This document shows positions 10,425-21,771 of a stretch of 64,000 nt of DNA, piece by piece. The DNA comes from Diploptera punctata. Its lineage: Eukaryota > Arthropoda > Insecta > Blattodea > Blaberidae. The DNA lies in assembly GCA_030220185.1 (NCBI GenBank), contig JASPKZ010007286.1:620001-684000 (forward strand). The letters are read 5' to 3'. A program made the translations under genes and the position numbers. Every line of letters starts with the position of its first letter. Positions within the stretch are counted from its first letter, which is position 1. The notes under the pieces were generated by a model, which saw only the letters and a program-made list of their open reading frames with translations, was not told where the DNA came from and did no database searches.

Positions 10425-10800
10425 TGGTTTCTCGTAACAAACACTATAGATATCATGTAAACTTTCACAATAACTTTATTTGGTTGACACAAACTTTCAG
10501 TGATAGTTTATTAACAAATTGCTGCAATAATTAATCTTCTTCTACAGTTTATTTATCACACAATTATTTCCAATCTCTGATGCTTTCACTTGCAACAGTT
10601 TCTTCTTACCACAGCTTACTGTATCGCTGTCGCTTCACAACTGACAGACTCTCACTCTGGTAACAGCTTATAAAAACCAGGAAAGGAAATTTTCTCGGTG
10701 TCCAGTCTAGATTCCTCTAGTATAGAAGCTTCGGGAGTCGGAGCTCCTGGAAAGGAGGGATAGATGCATACAGAACCTTCTGGAATAGAAGTCTATAGAG
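10425..10800 (-). mobile_element. Inverse copy of the LTR-like fragment
   Basis: Reverse complement of parts of 9395-10160 with scattered mismatches (TTGGTTTCTCGTAA, CACAATTATTTCC blocks). It stops at the CACTG end at 10811. Confidence 0.6.
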
Positions 10801-10810
10801 ACATCGATTA

Positions 10811-10930
10811 CACTGAGCAACAAAAAATAAACTTTTTTTTGTCTCAGAAAGAAAAATATATGATTCTCCCGAATTCAAATATGATATCGGTTTTTCTCCA
10901 TCACGCAAGGTTTCCGAGAGACAGGCATTT
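10811..10930 (+). mobile_element. CACTG element end fragment
   Basis: Starts CACTGAGCAACAAAAAATAA and continues like the ends at 17114 and 40990 (inverse). Preceded by TTA. The opposite end was not found. Confidence 0.6.
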
Positions 10931-11084
10931 ATAATTTCAAACCAAGCATTTCAGACTGGTTTTTGGATAACTTTAAATCTCGTATGAGATCATTAAGATT
11001 CTCTTGAGTCAATAAATGAGGCTCAGATGAACAGCTTTGTTCAAAAGTTGTATCACCAAAATTTTTTGCATATACTTTCATTTT

Positions 11085-11290
11085 AGAAAGAAAAATTGGT
11101 GTTCAGACCAAGAGTTGAACCCTGGATCTCTGACTCAGTATGTCAGTGTGATAACCAGAAATTTGACATTCGTATCAGAAGTTTGAATGACATAACGGTT
11201 ATCGCACTGACATACAAAGTCAGAGATTCAGGGTTCGACTCCCGGTTCAAACGTTAATTTCTCTTTCTAAAATAAAACTAAGAGTATTTT
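11085..11290. repeat. tRNA-like inverted pair, divergent
   Basis: Minus copy 11098-11158 and plus copy 11196-11256 share a T arm (GGTTCGACTCCC) and flanking TTTCTCTTTCTAAAAT. The D arm is poorly preserved. Confidence 0.5.
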
Positions 11291-11985
11291 AAAACTGTAT
11301 TATTAACTGTTATTTGACATAATTAAAAAACTTATGTCAAAATTCTGAGACATTTTCATCTTGATAAAAAAATAAGCAAATTTAAGATACAGTATTTTTT
11401 CTTCACATCATCTATTACTGTACATGGGTTGTTCCTCCGCTATGAATAAAATCACAAAACACATAAAAATACAAAACATTAATATCTCAAGACTATGGGA
11501 AAGGGTGAAGAGTCCTTCCTAGTTAATCTTAATAATTTTTAATACTCAACACACAAATTACGTAAGTTTGGTCTATATGGAAATTTAATACATTCACTAT
11601 GTCTATATCAAATTAAAAGCCATAAATAAATGTTTCATTTACTTTCATACAGCTATATAAAATTTCAGAAAAAATAGCTCATATACTAAAAAAGTTAAAA
11701 TTCTTTAGGTTTATTACAGTGAGGGATGTCTAAAACAAAAAAGAATTTTCAAATATATATACTAGAAAAATCCATGATAAGAGAATACAAAAGTAAGATA
11801 AAATAACTTACATTTTTAGAGTACATAGTTTTTATAATTCTAGGAAAATTACAAATATGGGGATATCTTCCATTAATAAAATCACGACTTCTACAATAGA
11901 AGACATTTAAGATAAGACAAAAATAAAATCAATGTCATATAATTTTTAAGTCAGTCTTATTACTATAATGGACCTGTATGATTTA
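11291..11985. other. AT-rich intron, nothing recognised
   Basis: No coding frame, repeat end or RNA structure recognised within this part of the long RalGAPB intron 5. Confidence 0.5.
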
Positions 11986-12005
11986 ATACTTGGGATGGTT
12001 AATAT

Positions 12006-12222
12006 TAATAAATTAATGAGTCATTTTAACATCTTACCTCATATTTCATGTTTTTCAAACACGGTAACTATAGTTTTCAAATGATCTTGTCATTCATTTG
12101 AAAACTATAGTTACCGTGTTTGAAAAACATGAAATATGAGGTAAGATGTTAAAATGACTCATTAATTTATTAATTAAGAACCTCATAATGTGTTTCCCAA
12201 TTTTAACTTTGAATGGTTAATA
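12006..12222. mobile_element. PLE perfect hairpin
   Basis: Two arms of about 75 bp (TTAATGAGTCATTTTAACAT...) form an almost perfect inverted repeat centred near 12090, ending ACCTCATAATGTGTTTCCC. Duplication ATGGTTAATATT flanks it at about 11995-12006 and 12216-12227. Confidence 0.8.
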
Positions 12223-12429
12223 TTGTTATATTTATAGCATTAAGTTCTGACTCCAAACTAAGTAAGTTTTACTTATAAAGTGGTTTTCTGCTTAATAAGA
12301 ACCTTCGGTCTTCAGGACCAGCTGCCAAAACTAAACTAATTTAATAGGACAAAAACATACATCAATATAAAATTAAAAGGATAAAAAATAATGTCACAGT
12401 GTAGTATATTAATCAGAATCTACTGTTAT

Positions 12430-13470
12430 ACTGACTTAGGCTTTCACGGCCGGAGTTATTATGATGATCTTGTCGAAGATTTCCGGGCCGTTGGCCATGG
12501 TCTTGAGGCGTGTAGTTCCCTGACTTTTGGCCAGAGACTGCATCTGGCATCCTCAAGGGTTGTCTTGAGACGGCAATTTTGTCGACTGCCTGTCCTATTT
12601 ATACATTAATCCGCGACGTGTTCTCTGCACGGTCCGTTTCTTTGTAAATTGTATCTGCCTTCTGGTTGGTTAGCATTAGGGTCAATAAGGTTCAATACTA
12701 TCTTAAAAGAATTGAAGACTACGCCAATTTTGGAATATATTAAACAGTACCAACTAAATTGGAAACACCATCTTGAAAGAATGAGTTCAAATCGGATCCC
12801 CAAAGCTGTTTATAATTATATACCAAGAGGACAAAGATCACTGGGCCATCCTATGAAACGCTGGAGGGAAAATTTTCTATAGGATCGTAACAGGCCTTGG
12901 CCTAATACTTGGAAGGAAGAAGAAGAAGAAGAAGGTTCAATACTAATAAAATTCATTGTTAAAACTGTTGAGGTGGAGAGTCATAAAATAAAATAAGTTA
13001 AAATATACCTTCTTAGGTAAGATCCGTTGTCCTCAACTTATACATATTTTATAAGTTGAGGACGACGGATCTTACCCTAAGAAGGTATATTTTAACTTAT
13101 TTTATTTTACCAATAAGGTTGCTGTCTGATGTTCTCGTAGATAGAAAAAAAAAAGCCAGATGTAAACCCTTACAAGAACAATCTACGAGAACATCAGACA
13201 GCAACCTTATTGGTGCAATGGAAGACCCTAATGCTAACCAACCAGAAGGCAGATACAATTTACGAAGAAACGGACCGTGGAGAGAACACGTCGTGGATAA
13301 ATGTATAAATAGGGCAGGTAGTCGAGAAAAATTGGCAGTCTCAAGACAACCCTTGAGGATGCCGGATACAGTCTCTAGTGAAACGTCGGGGAACTACAAG
13401 CCTCAAGACCACGGCCAACAGCCCGGAAATGTTCTACAAGATCATCAGAATCTACTGTATTTCTACCTAA
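12430..13470. mobile_element. Second PLE family, inverted dimer
   Basis: Left minus block 12430-12690 (GGCTTTCACGGCCGGAGTTA, TGGTTGGTTAGCATTAGGGT) and right plus block about 13215-13465 are inverse copies. An inner hairpin at 13000-13100 (GTTGAGGACGACGGATCTTA) links it to copies at 51985 and 62400. Contains a degraded hammerhead-like site with stem II GCCAGA/TCTGGC and GTC before AGGG. A LINE tail is nested at 12688-12945. Confidence 0.65.
12688..12945 (+). mobile_element. Non-LTR 3' end with GAA tail
   Basis: Same 3' end as 44900-45360 (ATTAAACAGTACCAACTAAA, GGCCTTGGCCTAATACTTGG) and a (GAA)n tail. Duplication AAGGTTCAATACTA at both sides. Confidence 0.75.
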
Positions 13471-13575
13471 ATTGAATCCTTTTTTTTTATTTATTTCCTC
13501 TTACATTAAGCAAGAAAAACAAGATGATTTTAATTCTAAAACCCCAACATTAAACATTTACATAATTACACAAAC

Positions 13576-16500
13576 TACATACTTACTTACTTACTTACTC
13601 ACTGGCACTATCGAACCCGTAGGTTCATGGCCGCACGGACATAAGCTCTCCATACATCCCTATCCTGAGCTAATGCTTTCCAATCATTCCCTGTATAATC
13701 TACTTCCCTCAAATCATAGTTAATGTTGTTCTCCCACCTCATTCTTGGTCTACCAACTGGGCGTTTTCCTTCTGGCTTTCCTACAAGAAGTTTCCATGCA
13801 CGTCTTTCATTCCCCATACGCGCAACATGTCCTGCCCATCGCAGTCTACGGGACTTAACTGTTCTTATTATATCTGGCTTCCTATAAAGACCATGTAGTT
13901 CATTGTTATGTAGTCTTCTCCATTCACCTGTCTGTTCATCTCTCTTTGGTCCAAAAATTTTCCTAAGAACTTTATTCTCAAATACTCGTAATCTCCTTTC
14001 CTCCCTTAAAGTAAGAGTCCATGTTTCGCACCCATATAATATAACTGGTAGAATAATAGTTTTATATATTTTCAGCTTAACGTTTTTTGAAAGGAGTTGG
14101 GACATCAAAAGTCTCTGCAATGCATAATAGCATGCATTTCCAGAATTGAGCCTATGTTTAATTTCTTTGTGCATCTCATTCCTATTTGTGATTATTGTTC
14201 CTAGGTATTTGAATTCAGCCAATTCCTCAAAATTTCCCTCATTTGTCATTAGCTGTCCATTTCCATTATATAATGTATTTCTACGTGTGACCATATATTT
14301 AGTTTTACTGATATTTACTTCCAGTCCTAATTTCTTAGTGTTACTCAATAGTGTGTGCGTGTTGGCCTTTAGTATCTCCTCGCTATCGGCCAGTAGTACT
14401 ACATCATCAGCATAAACTAACAGCTTATTAATACCATTCAGTTGTAAGCCTTCCTCATTCTCTAAAGATTTAATGGCATGCTCTAGTACAAAATTAAATA
14501 GTAGAGGAGATAGTGCATCTCCTTGCTTCAACCCATTCTGGATTTCAAAAGTGTCTGAAAACTGTTTGCCTACACGCACCCTACTCGTTGAGCCATTTAG
14601 ACACATTCGTATAAGTCTAACTAACTTTTTAGGAATTCCGAACTCCAGCAGGATACTATATAACTTCTCCCTCTTAATTGAATCATATGCTTTTGGAAGT
14701 CTACGTATAGTTGATGTACAGTACCATTATATTCCCATTTCTTTTCTAAAATCTGTCTTATACTAAAAATCTGATCTGTTGTAGACCTGTTTCTTCTAAA
14801 TGCACATTGATGATCTCCTAGAATGTCATCAATATAGGGAGTAAGTCTGCTTACTAATATATTTGTTAGAATTTTGTACGAAGTTGAAAGTAATGAGATG
14901 CCCCTGTAGTTGTTGCAATCAGTTTTATCTCCTTTCTTATAAATTGGTACGATAATTGATTCCTTCCATTCATCTGGAAGAGCTTCTTTTTCCCAAATCA
15001 TACTAAGCAAACAGCGTATCTTGTCCATCAATTTTTCTCCCCCTGATTTTATCAGTTCTGCTGGGATCTCATCTGAACCTGATGCTTTATACATCTTCAA
15101 TTTTTCAATTGCCATTTCAACCTCTAATGCACTTGGCTCTGCGACTAGCATTTCTGCTGTCTGTAACTTATCCTCCTCAATGTCCTGTTCTGTATGTACA
15201 TTTAATAGCTGATTAAAATAACTTTTCCATCTATTTAATATACTCTTGGAATCTGCAATCATATCCCCATTTTCATTCCGAATTATGTTTGTTCTAGCCT
15301 GAAACCCTTTCTTCTCTATACTAATTCCCTGATATAATTCTCTAATGTTCCTATTTTTTGCATTCATTTCAAGATCATTAATCTTCTCTCTCAAATATTC
15401 CCTCTTTTTACTCTTTAGTAACTTGGTGGTTTCCCGTCTAACACTACCCAATTGCTCTAAATTTACCTCATTTGGCTCGTGTAACCATTTCATTTTTGCT
15501 AGCTTTCTTTTCTTTACAATGTCGGCACATTCCTCATCAAACCATTTCTTGTTTTGCCTCTTTTTTAAACAACCAATGCTTTCTGATGCTGACAATTTAA
15601 TAGTATCTCTTATAGCCTCCCATTCTTTATTTATATCAGTTTCTTCTTCGTTTGCCACATTGTCATCTGAAGATTCCAGTACTTCAAATCTATTAGCAAT
15701 TTTGATTTGGTATTCTTGCCGCATTTCATCATTTTTCAAGTTTTTTAATTCATATTTTACAGAATCATCTTTAGCGTTTGTTCCTCTCATAAGCGATAGC
15801 CGTTGTCTGATTTTCACCCTGACCAGATGATGATCTGAATTGCAGTCTGTCCCTCTAACTGATCTAACATCAATGATGCTACTGTGCCAGCGTTTATCCA
15901 CTAATACATGATCTATCTGGTTCCGAGTTTCTCCATCTGGGGACGTCAGGTGTATTTATGAATATCCTTATGCTGAAATGTTGTGCTCTTAACAATGAGA
16001 TTCTTTGATGTGGCAAATGTGACTAATCTAACCCCGTTGTCGTTACTATCTTCATGAAGACTGAATTTGCCTATTGTTGGTTTGAATATATCTTCCCGCC
16101 CCACTTTTGCATTAAAATCTCCTAAGACAATTTTCATATGATATCGTGAAAGGCTATCAAATAAGCATTCTAATTCTTCATAGAACTCATCCTTGATCTT
16201 GTCATCTTTATCTTCTGTGGGGGCATGTACATTTACAATTATAAAATCATGTCGTTTACCCTTTAGAATTATGTATGATATCCTATCACTAACAAACTTA
16301 ATATCTCGGATAGCGGATAGGATCCTCCTTCTGACTAAAAAACCCGTTCCAAATGCAGGTCTTTCTGCACCCCCATAGTATAATGCAAAGCTTCCTGATT
16401 CCTGACTACCTTCTCCTGGCCACCTAACTTCCTGTAAAGCGACTATATCCAAGGGCGATTTATCCAATTCCCGCGTTAATATCTCTAGTGCCCCGCTATT

Positions 16501-16860
16501 GTATAAAGTCCTAACATTCCATGTTCCTAGGAACATGTCCCTGTGTTTGAGCCTTTGGCATGGGTTCCCTGAAGTAGTCCCCGCCCGGAGAACCGAATGG
16601 GGGACTATTTGACCTCCGGAAAATTTTACCCCAGTAGAACCCATGTCCGCATTTCTTGACGGTTGTATTTTTACGGTGAAAGATCGTCACTCTTTCGACC
16701 AAGGTACTTATTTCGTCTGGCTTATCACCTTCGACCAGTCCGGCATGGGTAACCCTATCGGCAGCAATGCTACCGCCGGCATAGCTCTCAGGATCATTTA
16801 AGCACACAAGCCACTCCACCACGACAAGGTAAAGATACCATGGAGGGCTCAAACCCGTGT
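13576..16860 (-). mobile_element. RTE-like LINE, nearly complete
   Basis: Minus strand, in order: leader ORF (16852-16511), apurinic endonuclease domain (16644-15946; FLGTWNVRTL, DIVALQEVRWPGEG, VLGDFNAKVG), endonuclease C-terminus with SDHHLV (about 15830), then reverse transcriptase (15901-14621, IIVPIYKKGDKTDCNNYRGI; 14606-13608, LLVYADDVVLLADS) and a C-terminal region ending YVRAAMNLRVR. Two single-base frame breaks, near 15945 and 14700, interrupt one polyprotein. The tail is a TTAC microsatellite (13576-13599) as in RTE elements. Likely once autonomous. Confidence 0.92.
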
Positions 16861-17113
16861 CTCCACCAATGATGCTGTTCTATTTGACGATCACTCTACA
16901 ATGGATTTTTCACTGCAGAAGCCCATTCTGCAGAAAATTAATATCAATATTGAACCATTCCTCCATGCAGGCTTTCCATAGGCTTTCAATAAAGTGTGCC
17001 CTCTTACTTCCAGGTGCCTATTTAGAAGACCAAATGCACAAAAATCCATGGGGTAAGATTGGGCGACTTGACAGGAATATTATTGTAGCACACTGTGTGT
17101 ATTTAATCAATTA

Positions 17114-17653
17114 CACTGAGCAACAAAAAATAAACTTTTTTTGTCTCATAAAGAAAAATATGTGATTCTGATAGTATTTTTTCTCCTGGATTCAAATATG
17201 ATATCGGTTTTTCTCCATCAAACCAAGGTTTCCAAGAGACAGGTTTTTATAATTATCAAACACTTTAATATTTTCTACATTCGTAACTACACAATATTCG
17301 AACATTCGGACTCGCCTAGAAAGTAAGAAATTAGATTTCCTGCTATATTTCGCCTGTGGAGCATCCCTCTTGATGGTCCAACAATAATCAGCCAGCATAT
17401 TAGGATTCCATTTGCCTTGATATCTCTTTCCATAGCTGAAATTTCCTGAGTTAGCTTGTTTGGTTTTATTTTACAATGGACAAATGGACGAAAAACATTT
17501 ATTAAAAATAATTATTTAAATCCATTAATTGAAATTGAAATAAAAAAAACTGTGGGTGATGGAGAAATTCCGAATACGTATTTGAAAACCGATAAAAAAC
17601 TGCATTAAGTACAACTATTGGTACTCATGAGACGAAAATCATGTTGACCAGTG
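17114..17653. mobile_element. CACTG element, deletion derivative
   Basis: 540 bp with related inverted ends: CACTGAGCAACAAAAAATAA at left and CACTGGTCAACATGATTTTC (inverse) at right; both share GTCTCAT further in. 3 bp duplication TTA at 17111-17113 and 17654-17656. Minus frame 17398-17192 keeps the C-terminal piece LADYCWTIKRDAPQAKYSRK of the protein seen at 6477. Confidence 0.8.
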
Positions 17654-17656
17654 TTA

Positions 17657-17770
17657 TTGGAGTTTGGACCGAAGATGAAGGTGAAATGAACTCTTGAAAT
17701 CGGTATCGTGAAAACACGGAATTTTATGAAGGGAGATATTAAAAACATTTTCTCCAACTTATTCATAAAT
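17657..17770 (+). mobile_element. Degenerate PLE 3' end
   Basis: GAAATCGGTATCGTGAAAAC and the following GGGAGATATT block match the ribozyme-containing ends at 2600 and 20090. Core is decayed (CCGAAGA). Confidence 0.5.
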
Positions 17771-17994
17771 TACAGTAACTTGTTGCTTATGCAGTGACTT
17801 TTTTTTTGGTACAATAATTTGAGTATGCTCTAATTCGTGGGGTCATTCTATCTCCTTTAAAATGAGACCAGAAACTAATGCTTCATATTTATTTTGTAAA
17901 TTATTGTATGCAGCCAATTTCCCATAAATTATTTTTTATATTCGTTTGAGTTTCCTATAAATTAAAAAATCAAACTGTATTATTTCCCATTATA

Positions 17995-18210
17995 TAAAAA
18001 CATATTGTTTAGTTGTTTCTTGACTCACCTCATACTTCTTAACTCCCACGCAGACTCGAGTTTCTTCACTTCATTTGTAACATTCTCAATGTTGTATTAC
18101 GTTCACAGTTGAAGTGAAGAAACTCGAGTCTGCGTGGGAGTTAAGAAGTATGAGGTGAGTCAAGAAACAACTGAACAACATTAAAATAAACCTCATAGTA
18201 ATAATTAAAT
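17995..18210. mobile_element. PLE hairpin of the U3/A8 subfamily
   Basis: Inverted arms with CACCTCATACTTCTTAACTC and GAAGAAACTCGAGTCTGCG. Minus motif: TTGAGAA 18089-18083, GAAA 18064-18061, stem III CTCGAG. The right arm lacks its TTGAGAA side. Confidence 0.7.
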
Positions 18211-18214
18211 GAAT

Positions 18215-18990
18215 CGTGATTTCTTCTTACCTCATACTTCTATGTTTTTTTAAACACAGCACTGTAGTATCTGCGACACGTTGTTGTCATCATCAGCTGT
18301 TTTCACGACTGTCAATTTTTTCCCTTTTGCTGGTAATTCTCTAGACTGCCATCTGGTGTTCTTTTGAAGGAATTACTCTTCAAACTGCCATCTGGTGTTA
18401 TTTTGAATGAATCATTTTCTAAACTGCTATCTGTTGTATTTTTGAAGAACTTTGTAATCAAGCTCGGTTCGTCCGGAATCTCAAAGTTCATAGTTCTAGT
18501 ATGGTTTTTTTTAATATATATTTTTTCCCAAACTGTTAAATCCAAAGGTTTAGATAGATGTTTTAAAAGTTTTGCTTCTTTTTCAATCCTATGATGCTCT
18601 AAAACTATGTGCTGCTATAGCTGATTTTTCAATTTCTCCATTCTTTATGTTTCTGAAGTGCTCTTTTTACGAGTTTCCAAGTTCCTTTTTTGTTTTTCCT
18701 ATATATATCCTGTTGCAATCTTTGCAATAAATTTGATAAATCCAGATTTTTTGTTGTCTGGGTATACATGTATTATTAGTTAACAGAAGATTACCCAGTC
18801 GTGAAAACAGCTGATGATGATGACAACGTGTCACCGATACTGCAGTGCTGTGTTTAAAAAAACATAGAAGTATGAGGTAAGAAGAAATCACGATTCATTT
18901 AATTATTATTCATTGAACCTCATAATGTTAAAAATTACCAAATTTAATATATAAAAAAAACCTCATAGTGTTATTTCCTACCTACATAAC
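18215..18990. mobile_element. PLE inverted dimer with GIY-YIG tail
   Basis: Minus frame 18545-18312 reads LTVWEKIYIKKNHTRTMNFE then a threefold repeat around TPDGSLE. A decayed GIY-YIG start (ATGYI*EKQKRNLETRK) lies at 18600-18760. Hammerhead-like sites at 18250-18305 (minus) and 18803-18860 (plus, CTGATGA, GATA instead of GAAA). Confidence 0.7.
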
Positions 18991-19295
18991 TTATATAAAA
19001 ACATCTTTATGTATGAGGAGGAATGAGAAAAATGTATTCCTGTCAGAAGAGACTGCATGTGTATTTTTACCCTATAGGGGCTGATTTATAAAATAAATGT
19101 CTTTTTAATAACATGCAATTCCATTGGAGTGTAATAGGTAGTCACTTGCAACACCATACTTATTTAATTATCCTTGTGGTGTTAGTGGCAAGTTGCAAAC
19201 AACTCAATTCGTTATCAAAAACTCTCAAAACTTACACAAACTCTCCAAAATTCTTGTGCAATCAATATCAAGCAAAAGTACAAGAAATAACTTAC

Positions 19296-19557
19296 CCATG
19301 AAAGCATCTACCAGCCCAGCAACACCCTTCATTGCTTTAAGAAAAATGACTGGCAAGGCATTAAGACAAGGGTGGCTGACATGGATCTACCACATTCTCG
19401 CTAGTAATGGCAAATTGCAAGAATTTCTGTGTCTGTGATATTACAGCAGGTCTGCAGAGACTTGCTGGATTGCCCAGGCAATGAAGAAACCGGAACCAAC
19501 TCTGTGCTATGCAGTCATTTGTCATACCGGATGGTATTAACTGAGCATCTTCTTCAG
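19296..19557 (-). CDS. RalGAPB: RalGAPB coding exon 5
   Basis: Encodes [40 protein letters not shown] and later [20 protein letters not shown] then VDAFM, matching vertebrate EDASLIPPEM...AQTWFRFLH...PCLKQLPQIFFRAMRG...VDAF. Acceptor AG at 19559-19558; donor GT at 19295-19294. One extra base between the DPCQ and PCLN codons changes frame; no other break is seen. The following intron is about 16.2 kb and holds the complete RTE-like LINE and most DNA elements of the left half. Confidence 0.9.
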
Positions 19558-19740
19558 CTGAAATATTTTAGTACTTTTTAATTAAAATTATATTGTATAA
19601 TAAATTTGGGAATTTTTACATTATGAGGTTTACTGCTCAGAAAACAACAGAAAATGGGTTGGAAGAAAGGATGGTACACAGGAAAATAAATAAGTTTAAA
19701 AGACAAAAATGAATTACAAAAAAAAAACTTTAATATTTAA

Positions 19741-20195
19741 TTAAATTTACAGTGGGAGGAAAGACTATGAGGTATTTATATTAATAAAGGAGTTGGACAA
19801 AATGTTTAACATCTCACCTCACAAAGTTGCATGTCTTCACGATACCGGTTTCAAAGTATAGTATTACTTCCATCTTCAGTCAAATTCCAACTGTTGAAAT
19901 TTCGTCATTAACATCGTCTTCTGAACTGCCATCTGATGTACATTTTAAGAACTTGGACATCAAATTAATCTCCTCGCAATGAATTTCGATATCCCCGATG
20001 AGAATAATTTAATCTCCAAGTTCATAAAATCTACACCAGATGGCAGTTCAGAAGATGATGTTAACGACGAAATTTCAACAGTTGGAATTTGACTGAAGAT
20101 GTAAGTAATACTATATTTTTGAAACCGGTATCGTGAAGACACACAACTTTGTGAGGTGAGATGTTAAAACATTTTCTCTAACTCATTTAATAACA
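19741..20195. mobile_element. PLE inverted dimer with two ribozyme motifs
   Basis: Arms contain the TAAACATCTCACCTCACAAA block and its inverse. Minus motif 19838-19885 (CTGAAGA 19879-19873, GAAA 19852-19849). Plus motif 20088-20140 (CTGAAGA 20093-20099, GAAA 20121-20124, stem III CCGG). Confidence 0.75.
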
Positions 20196-20439
20196 CTTTA
20201 ATATCTTTGTATAAATATTATTTCCTGAGAGTAGTTAATAATAACAAAAATAATTAATTGTTATCTCAGCCAAAAAATTAATTTATTCAAGACAACGTTT
20301 CAATCTCCTTATGTGAGATCATTTTCAAGACATTTGACATAGTTGTTTATAATACATAGTTACCATCACCAAGACAATTTTTTTTACAAATTTGGAATTT
20401 TAAATTTGTTCATTTAATTATGTCAATTGAAAATAGGAG

Positions 20440-20920
20440 GAATGTTCCTCTTGAAAACTGCAGTTCCCATGTTTAAGAAAACATAAACTATGAGGAAAGA
20501 TGAGAAGTGACTCATTTATTCATTGAATTAAGAACCTCTAATGTTATTTCCCATATTTAACTATGAAAAAAATTATTCGTGATTATCTCCTTCATACACT
20601 CTGTGTTGTTCGAAGTACAGGACTAGTTTCCGGAAACTCTGTTCCTATCTTCAGCTATCTTTATGACTGATGAATTTTCATCTTCACCTTCATCTTCTAA
20701 ATTGCCATCATTTTATGAACTATGAGGTCAAATCTTGCTCACCAGGAATTTCAAAATTCAAGATCTAAATTGTTCTTGTTAACATACATTTTTTCCCAAA
20801 TTATCAAATCCAAGGGTTTGAGTTTCCTGAAACTGGATCTGTGCTTGAAGAACATGGAGTGTATGACATGAAATAAACAGGACTCATTTTATTATTTAAC
20901 TTGAAAGCCCCATAATGTTA
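20440..20920. mobile_element. PLE end fragments
   Basis: Two partial ends: 20440-20560 (TTAAGAAAACATAAACTATG, AACCTCTAATGTTATTTCCC) and 20575-20920 with a frame remnant of the ORF tail. Decayed. Confidence 0.5.
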
Positions 20921-21750
20921 GTTCCCATAATAAATTTACGGAACCACACAGAGTAACTGAGGTGCAAACTCGGGATCCAGAGGCGTGAGCTGTATATTTC
21001 CAAATAAATTTTGTAAGTTAATAGTTATATTTCTAAAAGCATTTGAGGGGCCCATGTTAAGATTTTCTTTGTGTATAGAAAGCGAAATGTTATCCACTCA
21101 GCTTCATTTTCTTCTTCATTACATGTATCCAGCTGCAGCTGATGACATGAATCCAATTGCATACTTATGCTATAAGTTGCAATGGGTCTGCATTTGAACA
21201 TGCAGCTTATGTGGGCATTCAAGATGTGTCCACGAAGTTAAAAGAAAGAGATATAGGAAAGACAGAAATGAACCCTTCAGCCTCAAATACTCAAATACCA
21301 TCAGGATCAAAGAAACAAGAGGTCAGGCAAGGCAGACTGGATAGGAAAGTAAAAAGAGGGGTCTAGTACTAGAAAAGGAAGAAATACCAGATGGTTAAAG
21401 ATAAAAGTAAGGAGCAAACATAAATAAATGGAAGCAATGTTTTGCTCAGCTTGGGCACCTTGTGGTTGCCATCCACATTTTCTCTAGATGGGACCCCTGA
21501 GGGTCCACTCAGCTTCATGAGAACCAGTGATTAGCTGATTGATATGAGAAGTAGTGAAACCAGTTAAGAAAAATGAAATTAAGATTGAGGGACTGTCATG
21601 TTTACCATGATTCCTTATATAGTCATCTGCTGTACAGTAAACAACCACCTGCTTTGCAGGGCTTTGTTCTTTGGAGCTGTCTCACTTTCTAAAATTATAG
21701 TTTCTCTTCACAACAAAGCTGATTATGAGAATATATTAAATTAATGTTGG
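20921..21750. other. Intron, no recognised element
   Basis: Short open frames only; nothing resembling a known protein, RNA or element end. Confidence 0.45.
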
Positions 21751-21771
21751 AAAGTAAACATTATGAGGTAT

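Noticed and set aside
15345..15830. 161-codon plus-strand frame rich in Phe/Leu/Ser
   Set aside because: Shadow of the RTE-like LINE coding strand; no independent support.
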